Shown here: one piece after another, positions 51,255 through 64,000 of the stretch
Position numbering within the stretch: position 1 is the first letter of the stretch
Layout: every line of letters starts with the position of its first letter
Program-made: the position numbers and the translations under genes
NCBI GenBank assembly: GCA_964057225.1
Contig: OZ059898.1
Location: forward strand, 19,197,267 to 19,261,266
Origin: Auanema rhodensis
Taxonomy: Eukaryota > Nematoda > Chromadorea > Rhabditida > Rhabditidae
Direction: 5' to 3'
Length of the DNA stretch: 64,000 nt
The notes under the pieces: generated by a model
Told to the model about the DNA's origin: nothing
Databases searched by the model: none
The model's input: only the letters and a program-made list of their open reading frames with translations

Positions 51255-54200
51255 CTGTGTTATCAGATTTGCGCTAGCTTAAAAATGCACCGAGATATCA
51301 ACTGATATAAGTTCACACTTATATCCTCGATTTTCACCCTGAAGAATTAATTTTTTCGTTGAATAACATTGTCCATCGTCTTTGCCTTGAAAAAAGGAAT
51401 CTAAAAACATCTACTTTTTGCTAAATTATTTTGAAATTTTTCGAAAAAATTTTTGTCAAAATGTTTTTGGAAGCAATGTTGAGTGAACATGGAAACTCAA
51501 CATACACTAATGCATCATTTTTCGAACAATCATAACTAATTTTTGTATTAAGCGTTTCTCAATGTAGTATAGTGCATTTGATGCGGATTTTTAAGCTGCG
51601 TCGATCTGTGTTATCAGATTTGCGCTAGCTTAAAAATGCACCGAGATATCAACTGATATAAGTTCACACTTATATCCTCGATTTTCACCCTGAAGAATTA
51701 ATTTTTTCGTTGAATAACATTGTCCATCGTCTTTGCCTTGAAAAAAGGAATCTAAAAACATCTACTTTTTGCTAAATTATTTTGAAATTTTTTGAAAAAA
51801 TTTTTGTCAAAATGTTTTTGGAAGCAATGTTGAGTGAACATGGAAACTCAACATACACTAATGCATCATTTTTCGAACAATCATAACTAATTTTTGTATT
51901 AAGCGTTTCTCAATGTAGTATAGTGCATTTGATGCGGATTTGTAAGCTGCGTCGATCTGTGTTATCAGATTTGCGCTAGCTTAAAAATGCACCGAGATAT
52001 CAACTGATATAAGTTCACACTTATATCCTCGATTTTCACCCTGAAGAATTAATTTTTTCGTTGAATAACATTGTCCATCGTCTTTGCCTTGAAAAAAGGA
52101 ATCTAAAAACATCTACTTTTTGCTAAATTATTTTGAAATTTTTCGAAAAAATTTTTGTCAAAATGTTTTTGGAAGCAATGTTGAGTGTACATGGAAACTC
52201 AACATACACTAATGCATCATTTTTCAAACGATCATAACTAATTTTTGTATTAAGCGTTTCTCAATGTAGTATAGTGCATTCGATGCGGATTTTTAAGCTG
52301 CGTCGATCTGTGTTATCAGATTTGCGCTAGCTTAAAAATGCACCGAGATATCAACTGATATAAGTTCACACTTATATCCTCGATTTTCACCCTGAAGAAT
52401 TATTTTTTTCGTTGAATAACATTGTCCATCGTCTTTGCCTTGAAAGAAGGAATCTAAAAACATCTACTTTTTGCTAAATTATTTTGAAATTTTTCGAAAA
52501 AATTTTTGTCAAAATGTTTTTGGAAGCAATGTTGAGTGTACATGGAAACTCAACATACACTAATGCATCATTTTTCAAACGATCATAACTAATTTTTGTA
52601 TTAAGCGTTTCTCAATGTAGTATAGTGCATTCGATGCGGATTTTTAAGCTGCGTCGATCTGTGTTATCAGATTTGCGCTAGCTTAAAAATGCACCGAGAT
52701 ATCAACTGATATAAGTTCACACTTATATCCTCGATTTTCACCCTGAAGAATTATTTTTTTCGTTGAATAACATTGTCCATCGTCTTTGCCTTGAAAAAAG
52801 GAATCTAAAAACATCTACTTTTTGCTAAATTATTTTGAAATTTTTCGAAAAAATTTTTGTCAAAATGTTTTTGGAAGCAATGTTGAGTGTACATGGAAAC
52901 TCAACATACACTAATGCATCATTTTTCAAACGATCATAACTAATTTTTGTATTAAGCATTTCTCAATGTAGTATAGTGCATTCGATGCGGATTTTTAAGC
53001 TGCGTCGATCTGTGTTATCAGATTTGCGCTAACTTAAAAATGCACCGAGATATCAACTGATATAAGTTCACACTTATATCCTCGATTTTCACCCTGAAGA
53101 ATTATTTTTTTCGTTGAATAACATTGTCCATCGTCTTTGCCTTGAAAAAAGGAATCTAAAAACATCTACTTTTTGCTAAATTATTCTGAAATTTTTCGAA
53201 AAAATTTTTGTCAAAATGTTTTTGGAAGCAATGTTTAGTGTACATGGAAACTCAACATACACTAATGCATCATTTTTCAAACGATCATAACTAATTTTTG
53301 TATTAAGCGTTTCTCAATGTAGTATAGTGCATTTGATGCGGATTTTTAAGCTGCGTCGATCTGTGTTATCAGATTTGCGCTAGCTTAAAAATGCACCGAG
53401 ATATCAACTGATATAAGTTCACACTTATATCCTCGATTTTCACCCTGAAGAATTAATTTTTTCGTTGAATAACATTGTCCATCGTCTTTGCCTTGAAAAA
53501 AGGAATCTAAAAACATCTACTTTTTGCTAAATTATTTTGAAATTTTTCGAAAAAATTTTTGTCAAAATGTTTTTGGAAGCAATGTTGAGTGAACATGGAA
53601 ACTCAACATACACTAATGCATCATTTTTCGAACAATCATAACTAATTTTTGTATTAAGCGTTTCTCAATGTAGTATAGTGCATTTGATGCGGATTTTTAA
53701 GCTGCGTCGATCTGTGTTATCAGATTTGCGCTAGCTTAAAAATGCACCGAGATATCAACTGATATAAGTTCACACTTATATCCTCGATTTTCACCCTGAA
53801 GAATTATTTTTTTCGTTGAATAACATTGTCCATCGTCTTTGCCTTGAAAAAAGGAATCTAAAAACATCTACTTTTTGCTAAATTATTTTGAAATTTTTCG
53901 AAAAAATTTTTGTCAAAATGTTTTTGGAAGCAATGTTGAGTGAACATGGAAACTCAACATACACTAATGCATCATTTTTCGAACAATCATAACTAATTTT
54001 TGTATTAAGCGTTTCTCAATGTAGTATAGTGCATTTGATGCGGATTTTTAAGCTGCGTCGATCTGTGTTATCAGATTTGCGCTAGCTTAAAAATGCACCG
54101 AGATATCAACTGATATAAGTTCACACTTATATCCTCGATTTTCACCCTGAAGAATTAATTTTTTCGTTGAATAACATTGTCCATCGTCTTTGCCTTGAAA

Positions 54201-54764
54201 AAAGGAATCTAAAAACATCTACTTTTTGCTAAATTATTCTGAAATTTTTCGAAAAAATTTTTGTCAAAATGTTTTTGGAAGCAATGTTTAGTGTACATGG
54301 AAACTCAACATACACTAATGCATCATTTTTCAAACGATCATAACTAATTTTTGTATTAAGCGTTTCTCAATGTAGTATAGTGCATTTGATGCGGATTTTT
54401 AAGCTGCGTCGATCTGTGTTATCAGATTTGCGCTAGCTTAAAAATGCACCGAGATATCAACTGATATAAGTTCACACTTATATCCTCGATTTTCACCCTG
54501 AAGAATTAATTTTTTCGTTGAATAACATTGTCCATCGTCTTTGCCTTGAAAAAAGGAATCTAAAAACATCTACTTTTTGCTAAATTATTTTGAAATTTTT
54601 CGAAAAAATTTTTGTCAAAATGTTTTTGGAAGCAATGTTGAGTGAACATGGAAACTCAACATACACTAATGCATCATTTTTCGAACAATCATAACTAATT
54701 TTTGTATTAAGCGTTTCTCAATGTAGTATAGTGCATTTGATGCGGATTTTTAAGCTGCGTCGAT
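51255..54764. repeat. Second copy of the 10-unit block (M147-M156)
   Basis: Same marks in the same order as M132-M141. M152, like M137, has gctaactta, so it lacks the NheI site. The first informative unit, M148, is also near-identical to M143, just upstream. Confidence 0.85.
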
Positions 54765-56870
54765 CTGTGTTATCAGATTTGCGCTAGCTTAAAAATGCAC
54801 CGAGATATCAACTGATATAAGTTCACACTTATATCCTCGATTTTCACCCTGAAGAATTATTTTTTTCGTTGAATAACATTGTCCATCGTCTTTGCCTTGA
54901 AAAAAGGAATCTAAAAACATCTACTTTTTGCTAAATTATTTCGAAATTTTTCGAAAAAATTTTTGTCAAAATGTTTTTGGAAGCAATGTTGAGTGAACAT
55001 GGAAACTCAACATACACTAATGCATCATTTTTCGAACAATCATAACTAATTTTTGTATTAAGCGTTTCTCAATGTAGTATAGTGCATTTGATGCGGATTT
55101 TTAAGCTGCGTCGATCTGTGTTATCAGATTTGCGCTAGCTTAAAAATGCACCGAGATATCAACTGATATAAGTTCACACTTATATCCTCGATTTTCACCC
55201 TGAAGAATTATTTTTTTCGTTGAATAACATTGTCCATCGTCTTTGCCTTGAAAAAAGGAATCTAAAAACATCTACTTTTTGCTAAATTATTTTGAAATTT
55301 TTCGAAAAAATTTTTGTCAAAATGTTTTTGGAAGCAATGTTGAGTGTACATGGAAACTCAACATACACTAATGCATCATTTTTCAAACGATCATAACTAA
55401 TTTTTGTATTAAGCGTTTCTGAATGTAGTATAGTGCATTTGATGCGGATTTTTAAGCTGCGTCGATCTGTGTTATCAGATTTGCGCTAGCTTAAAAATGC
55501 ACCGAGATATCAACTGATATAAGTTCACACTTATATCCTCGATTTTCACCCTGAAGAATTAATTTTTTCGTTGAATAACATTGTCCATCGTCTTTGCCTT
55601 GAAAAAAGGAATCTAAAAACATCTACTTTTTGCTAAATTATTTTGAAATTTTTCGAAAAAATTTTTGTCAAAATGTTTTTGGAAGCAATGTTGAGTGTAC
55701 ATGGAAACTCAACATACACTAATGCATCATTTTTCAAACGATCATAACTAGTTTTTGTATTAAGCGTTTCTCAATGTAGTATAGTGCATTCGATGCGGAT
55801 TTTTAAGCTGCGTCGATCTGTGTTATCAGATTTGCGCTAGCTTAAAAATGCACCGAGATATCAACTGATATAAGTTCACACTTATATCCTCGATTTTCAC
55901 CCTGAAGAATTATTTTTTTCGTTGAATAACATTGTCCATCGTCTTTGCCTTGAAAAAAGGAATCTAAAAACATCTACTTTTTGCTAAATTATTCTGAAAT
56001 TTTTCGAAAAAATTTTTGTCAAAATGTTTTTGGAAGCAATGTTTAGTGTACATGGAAACTCAACATACACTAATGCATCATTTTTCAAACGATCATAACT
56101 AATTTTTGTATTAAGCGTTTCTCAATGTAGTATAGTGCATTTGATGCGGATTTTTAAGCTGCGTCGATCTGTGTTATCAGATTTGCGCTAGCTTAAAAAT
56201 GCACCGAGATATCAACTGATATAAGTTCACACTTATATCCTCGATTTTCACCCTGAAGAATTAATTTTTTCGTTGAATAACATTGTCCATCGTCTTTGCC
56301 TTGAAAAAAGGAATCTAAAAACATCTACTTTTTGCTAAATTATTTTGAAATTTTTCGAAAAAATTTTTGTCAAAATGTTTTTGGAAGCAATGTTGAGTGA
56401 ACATGGAAACTCAACATACACTAATGCATCATTTTTCGAACAATCATAACTAATTTTTGTATTAAGCGTTTCTCAATGTAGTATAGTGCATTTGATGCGG
56501 ATTTTTAAGCTGCGTCGATCTGTGTTATCAGATTTGCGCTAGCTTAAAAATGCACCGAGATATCAACTGATATAAGTTCACACTTATATCCTCGATTTTC
56601 ACCCTGAAGAATTATTTTTTTCGTTGAATAACATTGTCCATCGTCTTTGCCTTGAAAAAAGGAATCTAAAAACATCTACTTTTTGCTAAATTATTTTGAA
56701 ATTTTTCGAAAAAATTTTTGTCAAAATGTTTTTGGAAGCAATGTTGAGTGAACATGGAAACTCAACATACACTAATGCATCATTTTTCGAACAATCATAA
56801 CTAATTTTTGTATTAAGCGTTTCTCAATGTAGTATAGTGCATTTGATGCGGATTTTTAAGCTGCGTCGAT

Positions 56871-59788
56871 CTGTGTTATCAGATTTGCGCTAGCTTAAAA
56901 ATGCACCGAGATATCAACTGATATAAGTTCACACTTATATCCTCGATTTTCACCCTGAAGAATTATTTTTTTCGTTGAATAACATTGTCCATCGTCTTTG
57001 CCTTGAAAAAAGGAATCTAAAAACATCTACTTTTTGCTAAATTATTTTGAAATTTTTCGAAAAAATTTTTGTCAAAATGTTTTTGGAAGCAATGTTGAGT
57101 GTACATGGAAACTCAACATACACTAATGCATCATTTTTCAAACGATCATAACTAATTTTTGTATTAAGCGTTTCTCAATGTAGTATAGTGCATTTGATGC
57201 GGATTTTTAAGCTGCGTCGATCTGTGTTATCAGATTTGCGCTAGCTTAAAAATGCACCGAGATATCAACTGATATAAGTTCACACTTATATCCTCGATTT
57301 TCACTCTGAAGAATTAATTTTTTCGTTGAATAACATTGTCCATCGTCTTTGCCTTGAAAAAAGGAATCTAAAAACATCTACTTTTTGCTAAATTATTTTG
57401 AAATTTTTCGAAAAAATTTTTGTCAAAATGTTTTTGGAAGCAATGTTGAGTGTACATGGAAACTCAACATACACTAATGCATCATTTTTCAAACGATCAT
57501 AACTAGTTTTTGTATTAAGCGTTTCTCAATGTAGTATAGTGCATTCGATGCGGATTTTTAAGCTGCGTCGATCTGTGTTATCAGATTTGCGCTAGCTTAA
57601 AAATGCACCGAGATATCAACTGATATAAGTTCACACTTATATCCTCGATTTTCACCCTGAAGAATTATTTTTTTCGTTGAATAACATTGTCCATCGTCTT
57701 TGCCTTGAAAAAAGGAATCTAAAAACATCTACTTTTTGCTAAATTATTTTGAAATTTTTCGAAAAAATTTTTGTCAAAATGTTTTTGGAAGCAATGTTGA
57801 GTGAACATGGAAACTCAACATACACTAATGCATCATTTTTCGAACAATCATAACTAATTTTTGTATTAAGCGTTTCTCAATGTAGTATAGTGCATTTAAT
57901 GCGGATTTTTAAGCTGCGTCGATCTGTGTTATCAGATTTGCGCTAGCTTAAAAATGCACCGAGATATCAACTGATATAAGTTCACACTTATATCCTCGAT
58001 TTTCACCCTGAAGAATTAATTTTTTCGTTGAATAACATTGTCCATCGTCTTTGCCTTGAAAAAAGGAATCTAAAAACATCTACTTTTTGCTAAATTATTT
58101 TGAAATTTTTCGAAAAAATTTTTGTCAAAATGTTTTTGGAAGCAATGTTGAGTGTACATGGAAACTCAACATACACTAATGCATCATTTTTCAAACGATC
58201 ATAACTAATTTTTGTATTAAGCGTTTTTCAATGTAGTATAGTGCATTCGATGCGGATTTTTCAGCTGCGTCGATCTGTGTTATCAGATTTGCGCTAGCTT
58301 AAAAATGCACCGAGATATCAACTGATATAAGTTCACACATATATCCTCGATTTTCACCCTGAAGAATTATTTTTTTCGTTGAATAACATTGTCCATCGTC
58401 TTTGCCTTGAAAAAAGGAATCTAAAAACATCTACTTTTTGCTAAATTATTTTGAAATTTTTCGAAAAAATTTTTGTCAAAATGTTTTTGGAAGCAATGTT
58501 GAGTGTACATGGAAACTCAACATACACTAATGCATCATTTTTCAAACGATCATAACTAATTTTTGTATTAAGCATTTCTCAATGTAGTATAGTGCATTCG
58601 ATGCGGATTTTTAAGCTGCGTCGATCTGTGTTATCAGATTTGCGCTAGCTTAAAAATGCACCGAGATATCAACTGATATAAGTTCACACTTATATCCTCG
58701 ATTTTCACCCTGAAGAATTATTTTTTTCGTTGAATAACATTGTCCATCGTCTTTGCCTTGAAAAAAGGAATCTAAAAACATCTACTTTTTGCTAAATTAT
58801 TTTGAAATTTTTCGAAAAAATTTTTGTCAAAATGTTTTTGGAAGCAATGTTGAGTGAACATGGAAACTCAACATACACTAATGCATCATTTTTCGAACAA
58901 TCATAACTAATTTTTGTATTAAGCGTTTCTCAATGTAGTATAGTGCATTTGATGCGGATTTTTAAGCTGCGTCGATCTGTGTTATCAGATTTGCGCTAGC
59001 TTAAAAATGCACCGAGATATCAACTGATATAAGTTCACACTTATATCCTCGATTTTCACCCTGAAGAATTAATTTTTTCGTTGAATAACATTGTCCATCG
59101 TCTTTGCCTTGAAAAAAGGAATCTAAAAACATCTACTTTTTGCTAAATTATTCTGAAATTTTTCGAAAAAATTTTTGTCAAAATGTTTTTGGAAGCAATG
59201 TTGAGTGTACATGGAAACTCAACATACACTAATGCATCATTTTTCAAACGATCATAACTAATTTTTGTATTAAGCGTTTCTCAATGTAGTATAGTGCATT
59301 TGATGCGGATTTTTAAGCTGCGTCGATCTGTGTTATCAGATTTGCGCTAGCTTAAAAATGCACCGAGATATCAACTGATATAAGTTCACACTTATATCCT
59401 CGATTTTCACCCTGAAGAATTAATTTTTTCGTTGAATAACATTGTCCATCGTCTTTGCCTTGAAAAAAGGAATCTAAAAACATCTACTTTTTGCTAAATT
59501 ATTTTGAAATTTTTCGAAAAAATTTTTGTCAAAATGTTTTTGGAAGCAATGTTGAGTGAACATGGAAACTCAACATACACTAATGCATCATTTTTCGAAC
59601 AATCATAACTAATTTTTGTATTAAGCGTTTCTCAATGTAGTATAGTGCATTTGATGCGGATTTTTAAGCTGCGTCGATCTGTGTTATCAGATTTGCGCTA
59701 GCTTAAAAATGCACCGAGATATCAACTGATATAAGTTCACACTTATATCCTCGATTTTCACCCTGAAGAATTATTTTTTTCGTTGAAT
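56871..59788. repeat. Block M163-M171, duplicated 12 units downstream
   Basis: Ordered marks are B with p96 T and p325 T, aactagttt (M164), catttaatgc (M165), gcgttttt with tttttcagctg (M166), taagcatttc (M167), A, attctg (M169), A, A with p96 T. They recur 4212 bp downstream at 61083-64000. I saw three differences: cactctg in M164, cacacatat in M167 and aaaaaagaaatc in M181. Confidence 0.85.
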
Positions 59789-60380
59789 AACATTGTCCAT
59801 CGTCTTTGCCTTGAAAAAAGGAATCTAAAAACATCTACTTTTTGCTAAATTATTTTGAAATTTTTCGAAAAAATTTTTGTCAAAATGTTTTTGGAAGCAA
59901 TGTTGAGTGAACATGGAAACTCAACATACACTAATGCATCATTTTTCGAACAATCATAACTAATTTTTGTATTAAGCGTTTCTCAATGTAGTATAGTGCA
60001 TTTGATGCGGATTTTTAAGCTGCGTCGATCTGTGTTATCAGATTTGCGCTAGCTTAAAAATGCACCGAGATATCAACTGATATAAGTTCACACTTATATC
60101 CTCGATTTTCACCCTGAAGAATTATTTTTTTCGTTGAATAACATTGTCCATCGTCTTTGCCTTGAAAAAAGGAATCTAAAAACATCTACTTTTTGCTAAA
60201 TTATTTTGAAATTTTTCGAAAAAATTTTTGTCAAAATGTTTTTGGAAGCAATGTTGAGTGTACATGGAAACTCAACATACACTAATGCATCATTTTTCAA
60301 ACGATCATAACTAATTTTTGTATTAAGCGTTTCTCAATGTAGTATAGTGCATTTGATGCGGATTTTTAAGCTGCGTCGAT

Positions 60381-61784
60381 CTGTGTTATCAGATTTGCGC
60401 TAGCTTAAAAATGCACCGAGATATCAACTGATATAAGTTCACACTTATATCCTCGATTTTCACCCTGAAGAATTATTTTTTTCGTTGAATAACATTGTCC
60501 ATCGTCTTTGCCTTGAAAAAAGGAATCTAAAAACATCTACTTTTTGCTAAATTATTTTGAAATTTTTCGAAAAAATTTTTGTCAAAATGTTTTTGGAAGC
60601 AATGTTGAGTGTACATGGAAACTCAACATACACTAATGCATCATTTTTCAAACGATCATAACTAATTTTTGTATTAAGCGTTTCTCAATGTAGTATAGTG
60701 CATTTGATGCGGATTTTTAAGCTGCGTCGATCTGTGTTATCAGATTTGCGCTAGCTTAAAAATGCACCGAGATATCAACTGATATAAGTTCACACTTATA
60801 TCCTCGATTTTCACCCTGAAGAATTAATTTTTTCGTTGAATAACATTGTCCATCGTCTTTGCCTTGAAAAAAGGAATCTAAAAACATCTACTTTTTGCTA
60901 AATTATTTTGAAATTTTTCGAAAAAATTTTTGTCAAAATGTTTTTGGAAGCAATGTTGAGTGTACATGGAAACTCAACATACACTAATGCATCATTTTTC
61001 AAACGATCATAACTAGTTTTTGTATTAAGCGTTTCTCAATGTAGTATAGTGCATTCGATGCGGATTTTTAAGCTGCGTCGATCTGTGTTATCAGATTTGC
61101 GCTAGCTTAAAAATGCACCGAGATATCAACTGATATAAGTTCACACTTATATCCTCGATTTTCACCCTGAAGAATTATTTTTTTCGTTGAATAACATTGT
61201 CCATCGTCTTTGCCTTGAAAAAAGGAATCTAAAAACATCTACTTTTTGCTAAATTATTTTGAAATTTTTCGAAAAAATTTTTGTCAAAATGTTTTTGGAA
61301 GCAATGTTGAGTGTACATGGAAACTCAACATACACTAATGCATCATTTTTCAAACGATCATAACTAATTTTTGTATTAAGCGTTTCTCAATGTAGTATAG
61401 TGCATTTGATGCGGATTTTTAAGCTGCGTCGATCTGTGTTATCAGATTTGCGCTAGCTTAAAAATGCACCGAGATATCAACTGATATAAGTTCACACTTA
61501 TATCCTCGATTTTCACCCTGAAGAATTAATTTTTTCGTTGAATAACATTGTCCATCGTCTTTGCCTTGAAAAAAGGAATCTAAAAACATCTACTTTTTGC
61601 TAAATTATTTTGAAATTTTTCGAAAAAATTTTTGTCAAAATGTTTTTGGAAGCAATGTTGAGTGTACATGGAAACTCAACATACACTAATGCATCATTTT
61701 TCAAACGATCATAACTAGTTTTTGTATTAAGCGTTTCTCAATGTAGTATAGTGCATTCGATGCGGATTTTTAAGCTGCGTCGAT
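60381..61784. repeat. Two tandem 702-bp dimers (M173-M176)
   Basis: B with p96 T and p325 T (M173, M175) alternates with B with p96 A and aactagttt (M174, M176). M163-M164 are the same dimer upstream, so this pair was amplified as part of, or just before, the 12-unit duplication. Confidence 0.8.
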
Positions 61785-64000
61785 CTGTGTTATCAGATTT
61801 GCGCTAGCTTAAAAATGCACCGAGATATCAACTGATATAAGTTCACACTTATATCCTCGATTTTCACCCTGAAGAATTATTTTTTTCGTTGAATAACATT
61901 GTCCATCGTCTTTGCCTTGAAAAAAGGAATCTAAAAACATCTACTTTTTGCTAAATTATTTTGAAATTTTTCGAAAAAATTTTTGTCAAAATGTTTTTGG
62001 AAGCAATGTTGAGTGAACATGGAAACTCAACATACACTAATGCATCATTTTTCGAACAATCATAACTAATTTTTGTATTAAGCGTTTCTCAATGTAGTAT
62101 AGTGCATTTAATGCGGATTTTTAAGCTGCGTCGATCTGTGTTATCAGATTTGCGCTAGCTTAAAAATGCACCGAGATATCAACTGATATAAGTTCACACT
62201 TATATCCTCGATTTTCACCCTGAAGAATTAATTTTTTCGTTGAATAACATTGTCCATCGTCTTTGCCTTGAAAAAAGGAATCTAAAAACATCTACTTTTT
62301 GCTAAATTATTTTGAAATTTTTCGAAAAAATTTTTGTCAAAATGTTTTTGGAAGCAATGTTGAGTGTACATGGAAACTCAACATACACTAATGCATCATT
62401 TTTCAAACGATCATAACTAATTTTTGTATTAAGCGTTTTTCAATGTAGTATAGTGCATTCGATGCGGATTTTTCAGCTGCGTCGATCTGTGTTATCAGAT
62501 TTGCGCTAGCTTAAAAATGCACCGAGATATCAACTGATATAAGTTCACACTTATATCCTCGATTTTCACCCTGAAGAATTATTTTTTTCGTTGAATAACA
62601 TTGTCCATCGTCTTTGCCTTGAAAAAAGGAATCTAAAAACATCTACTTTTTGCTAAATTATTTTGAAATTTTTCGAAAAAATTTTTGTCAAAATGTTTTT
62701 GGAAGCAATGTTGAGTGTACATGGAAACTCAACATACACTAATGCATCATTTTTCAAACGATCATAACTAATTTTTGTATTAAGCATTTCTCAATGTAGT
62801 ATAGTGCATTCGATGCGGATTTTTAAGCTGCGTCGATCTGTGTTATCAGATTTGCGCTAGCTTAAAAATGCACCGAGATATCAACTGATATAAGTTCACA
62901 CTTATATCCTCGATTTTCACCCTGAAGAATTATTTTTTTCGTTGAATAACATTGTCCATCGTCTTTGCCTTGAAAAAAGGAATCTAAAAACATCTACTTT
63001 TTGCTAAATTATTTTGAAATTTTTCGAAAAAATTTTTGTCAAAATGTTTTTGGAAGCAATGTTGAGTGAACATGGAAACTCAACATACACTAATGCATCA
63101 TTTTTCGAACAATCATAACTAATTTTTGTATTAAGCGTTTCTCAATGTAGTATAGTGCATTTGATGCGGATTTTTAAGCTGCGTCGATCTGTGTTATCAG
63201 ATTTGCGCTAGCTTAAAAATGCACCGAGATATCAACTGATATAAGTTCACACTTATATCCTCGATTTTCACCCTGAAGAATTAATTTTTTCGTTGAATAA
63301 CATTGTCCATCGTCTTTGCCTTGAAAAAAGAAATCTAAAAACATCTACTTTTTGCTAAATTATTCTGAAATTTTTCGAAAAAATTTTTGTCAAAATGTTT
63401 TTGGAAGCAATGTTGAGTGTACATGGAAACTCAACATACACTAATGCATCATTTTTCAAACGATCATAACTAATTTTTGTATTAAGCGTTTCTCAATGTA
63501 GTATAGTGCATTTGATGCGGATTTTTAAGCTGCGTCGATCTGTGTTATCAGATTTGCGCTAGCTTAAAAATGCACCGAGATATCAACTGATATAAGTTCA
63601 CACTTATATCCTCGATTTTCACCCTGAAGAATTAATTTTTTCGTTGAATAACATTGTCCATCGTCTTTGCCTTGAAAAAAGGAATCTAAAAACATCTACT
63701 TTTTGCTAAATTATTTTGAAATTTTTCGAAAAAATTTTTGTCAAAATGTTTTTGGAAGCAATGTTGAGTGAACATGGAAACTCAACATACACTAATGCAT
63801 CATTTTTCGAACAATCATAACTAATTTTTGTATTAAGCGTTTCTCAATGTAGTATAGTGCATTTGATGCGGATTTTTAAGCTGCGTCGATCTGTGTTATC
63901 AGATTTGCGCTAGCTTAAAAATGCACCGAGATATCAACTGATATAAGTTCACACTTATATCCTCGATTTTCACCCTGAAGAATTATTTTTTTCGTTGAAT
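61083..64000. repeat. Second copy, M175 to the window edge
   Basis: Matches M163 onward and is still matching at base 64000, so the duplicated block is longer than the window shows. Confidence 0.85.
63891..64000. repeat. Partial unit M183 (first 110 bp)
   Basis: In register with the array, has p96 T, and is cut by the window edge at p110. Confidence 0.95.

Larger units (their letters stand above)
1..64000. repeat. 351-bp tandem satellite array, 182 full units plus a partial one
   Basis: The same 351-bp unit recurs without interruption. The motif ctgtgttatc (or a point variant) recurs at 1, 352, 703, 1054 and so on to 63891. The unit count closes exactly: 182 x 351 plus the 8 extra bases in four long units gives 63890. 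All units point the same way, and no unit is truncated, inverted or interrupted. Neighbouring units differ at only a few positions, so I estimate roughly 97-99% identity. Consensus G+C is about 31% (110 of 351). Known for such arrays: they are typical of eukaryotic centromeric or pericentromeric heterochromatin and evolve by unequal exchange and conversion. A 351-bp unit is about two nucleosome repeats. I do not recognise the family by name. An insect host is plausible but unproven. Both ends continue beyond the window. Confidence 0.98.

Noticed and set aside
1-64000. Protein-coding genes
   Set aside because: 351 is divisible by 3, so frames persist across units, but every unit has stops in all six frames: forward TGA p49-51, TAA p26-28 (and TGA p86-88 in the same frame), TAG p21-23; reverse stops at p6-8, p20-22 and p25-27. 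Open stretches are short and repeat 182 times.
1-64000. CRISPR array or phage/plasmid repeat
   Set aside because: The repeated unit is 351 bp and fills the whole period with no variable spacers and no cas-like genes. This is tandem satellite, not repeat-spacer structure.
1-64000. Transposon or LTR tandem, or rDNA spacer repeats
   Set aside because: No terminal repeats, target duplications, reading frames, rRNA genes or flanking sequence are visible. Spacer repeats cannot be excluded from the unit alone, but over 64 kb without a gene argues against them.
1-64000. A single fixed higher-order repeat like human alpha satellite
   Set aside because: Marked variants recur at offsets of 2, 3, 7, 12 and 15 units in different places and no one period covers the window. 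A patchwork of local duplications fits better.

Overview
This window is satellite DNA from end to end. One AT-rich unit of 351 bp (about 31% G+C in the consensus I read) is repeated head to tail, always in the same orientation. There are 182 complete copies followed by 110 bp of a 183rd. I found no protein gene, RNA gene, transposon, CRISPR array or stretch of unique sequence, and both window edges lie inside the array, so its true length is unknown. Such an array points to a eukaryote, to centromeric or pericentromeric heterochromatin, and to a long-read assembly. The unit length, AT-richness and lack of CpG depletion are compatible with an insect or other arthropod, but that is inference; I do not recognise the satellite family.

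Register, taking each unit to begin at the ctgtgttatc motif. Unit n starts at 1+351(n-1) for n=1-52, 4+351(n-1) for n=53-64, 7+351(n-1) for n=65-80, 8+351(n-1) for n=81-83, and 9+351(n-1) for n=84-183. Only four units are not 351 bp: M52 and M64 (354 bp), M80 and M83 (352 bp). Positions inside a unit (p1-p351) use this register.

Units fall into two classes by linked bases. Class A has p232 A, p270 G, p274 A and usually p325 T. Class B has T, A, G and usually C. I count 90 A, 89 B and 3 hybrids (M19, M114, M117). An A/T dimorphism at p96 is only loosely linked to these. Overlying this is a patchwork of higher-order duplications of 2, 3, 7, 12 and 15 units rather than one fixed higher-order repeat.

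Layout: 1-10179 (M1-M29) has A units always with p96 A, while most B units have p96 T. 10180-24225 (M30-M69) is largely alternating B/A dimers with the opposite p96 linkage, and holds a 10-unit duplication carrying the 354-bp variant. 24226-26331 is A-only dimers. 26332-30545 (M76-M87) is a B-only, visibly more diverged block. 30546-45989 is mixed, with trimer duplications. 45990-54764 holds a 10-unit block present twice with no difference that I saw. 54765-64000 ends in a 12-unit-offset duplication that runs out of the window.

The most interesting signal is structural. Every unit junction carries a 69-nt imperfect inverted repeat (p323 through p40 of the next unit), and each unit has at least three further dyads. 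One of these has two competing pairings whose balance is changed by the A/B difference and by a rare G-to-T variant. These are predictions from reading the sequence; nothing here proves function.
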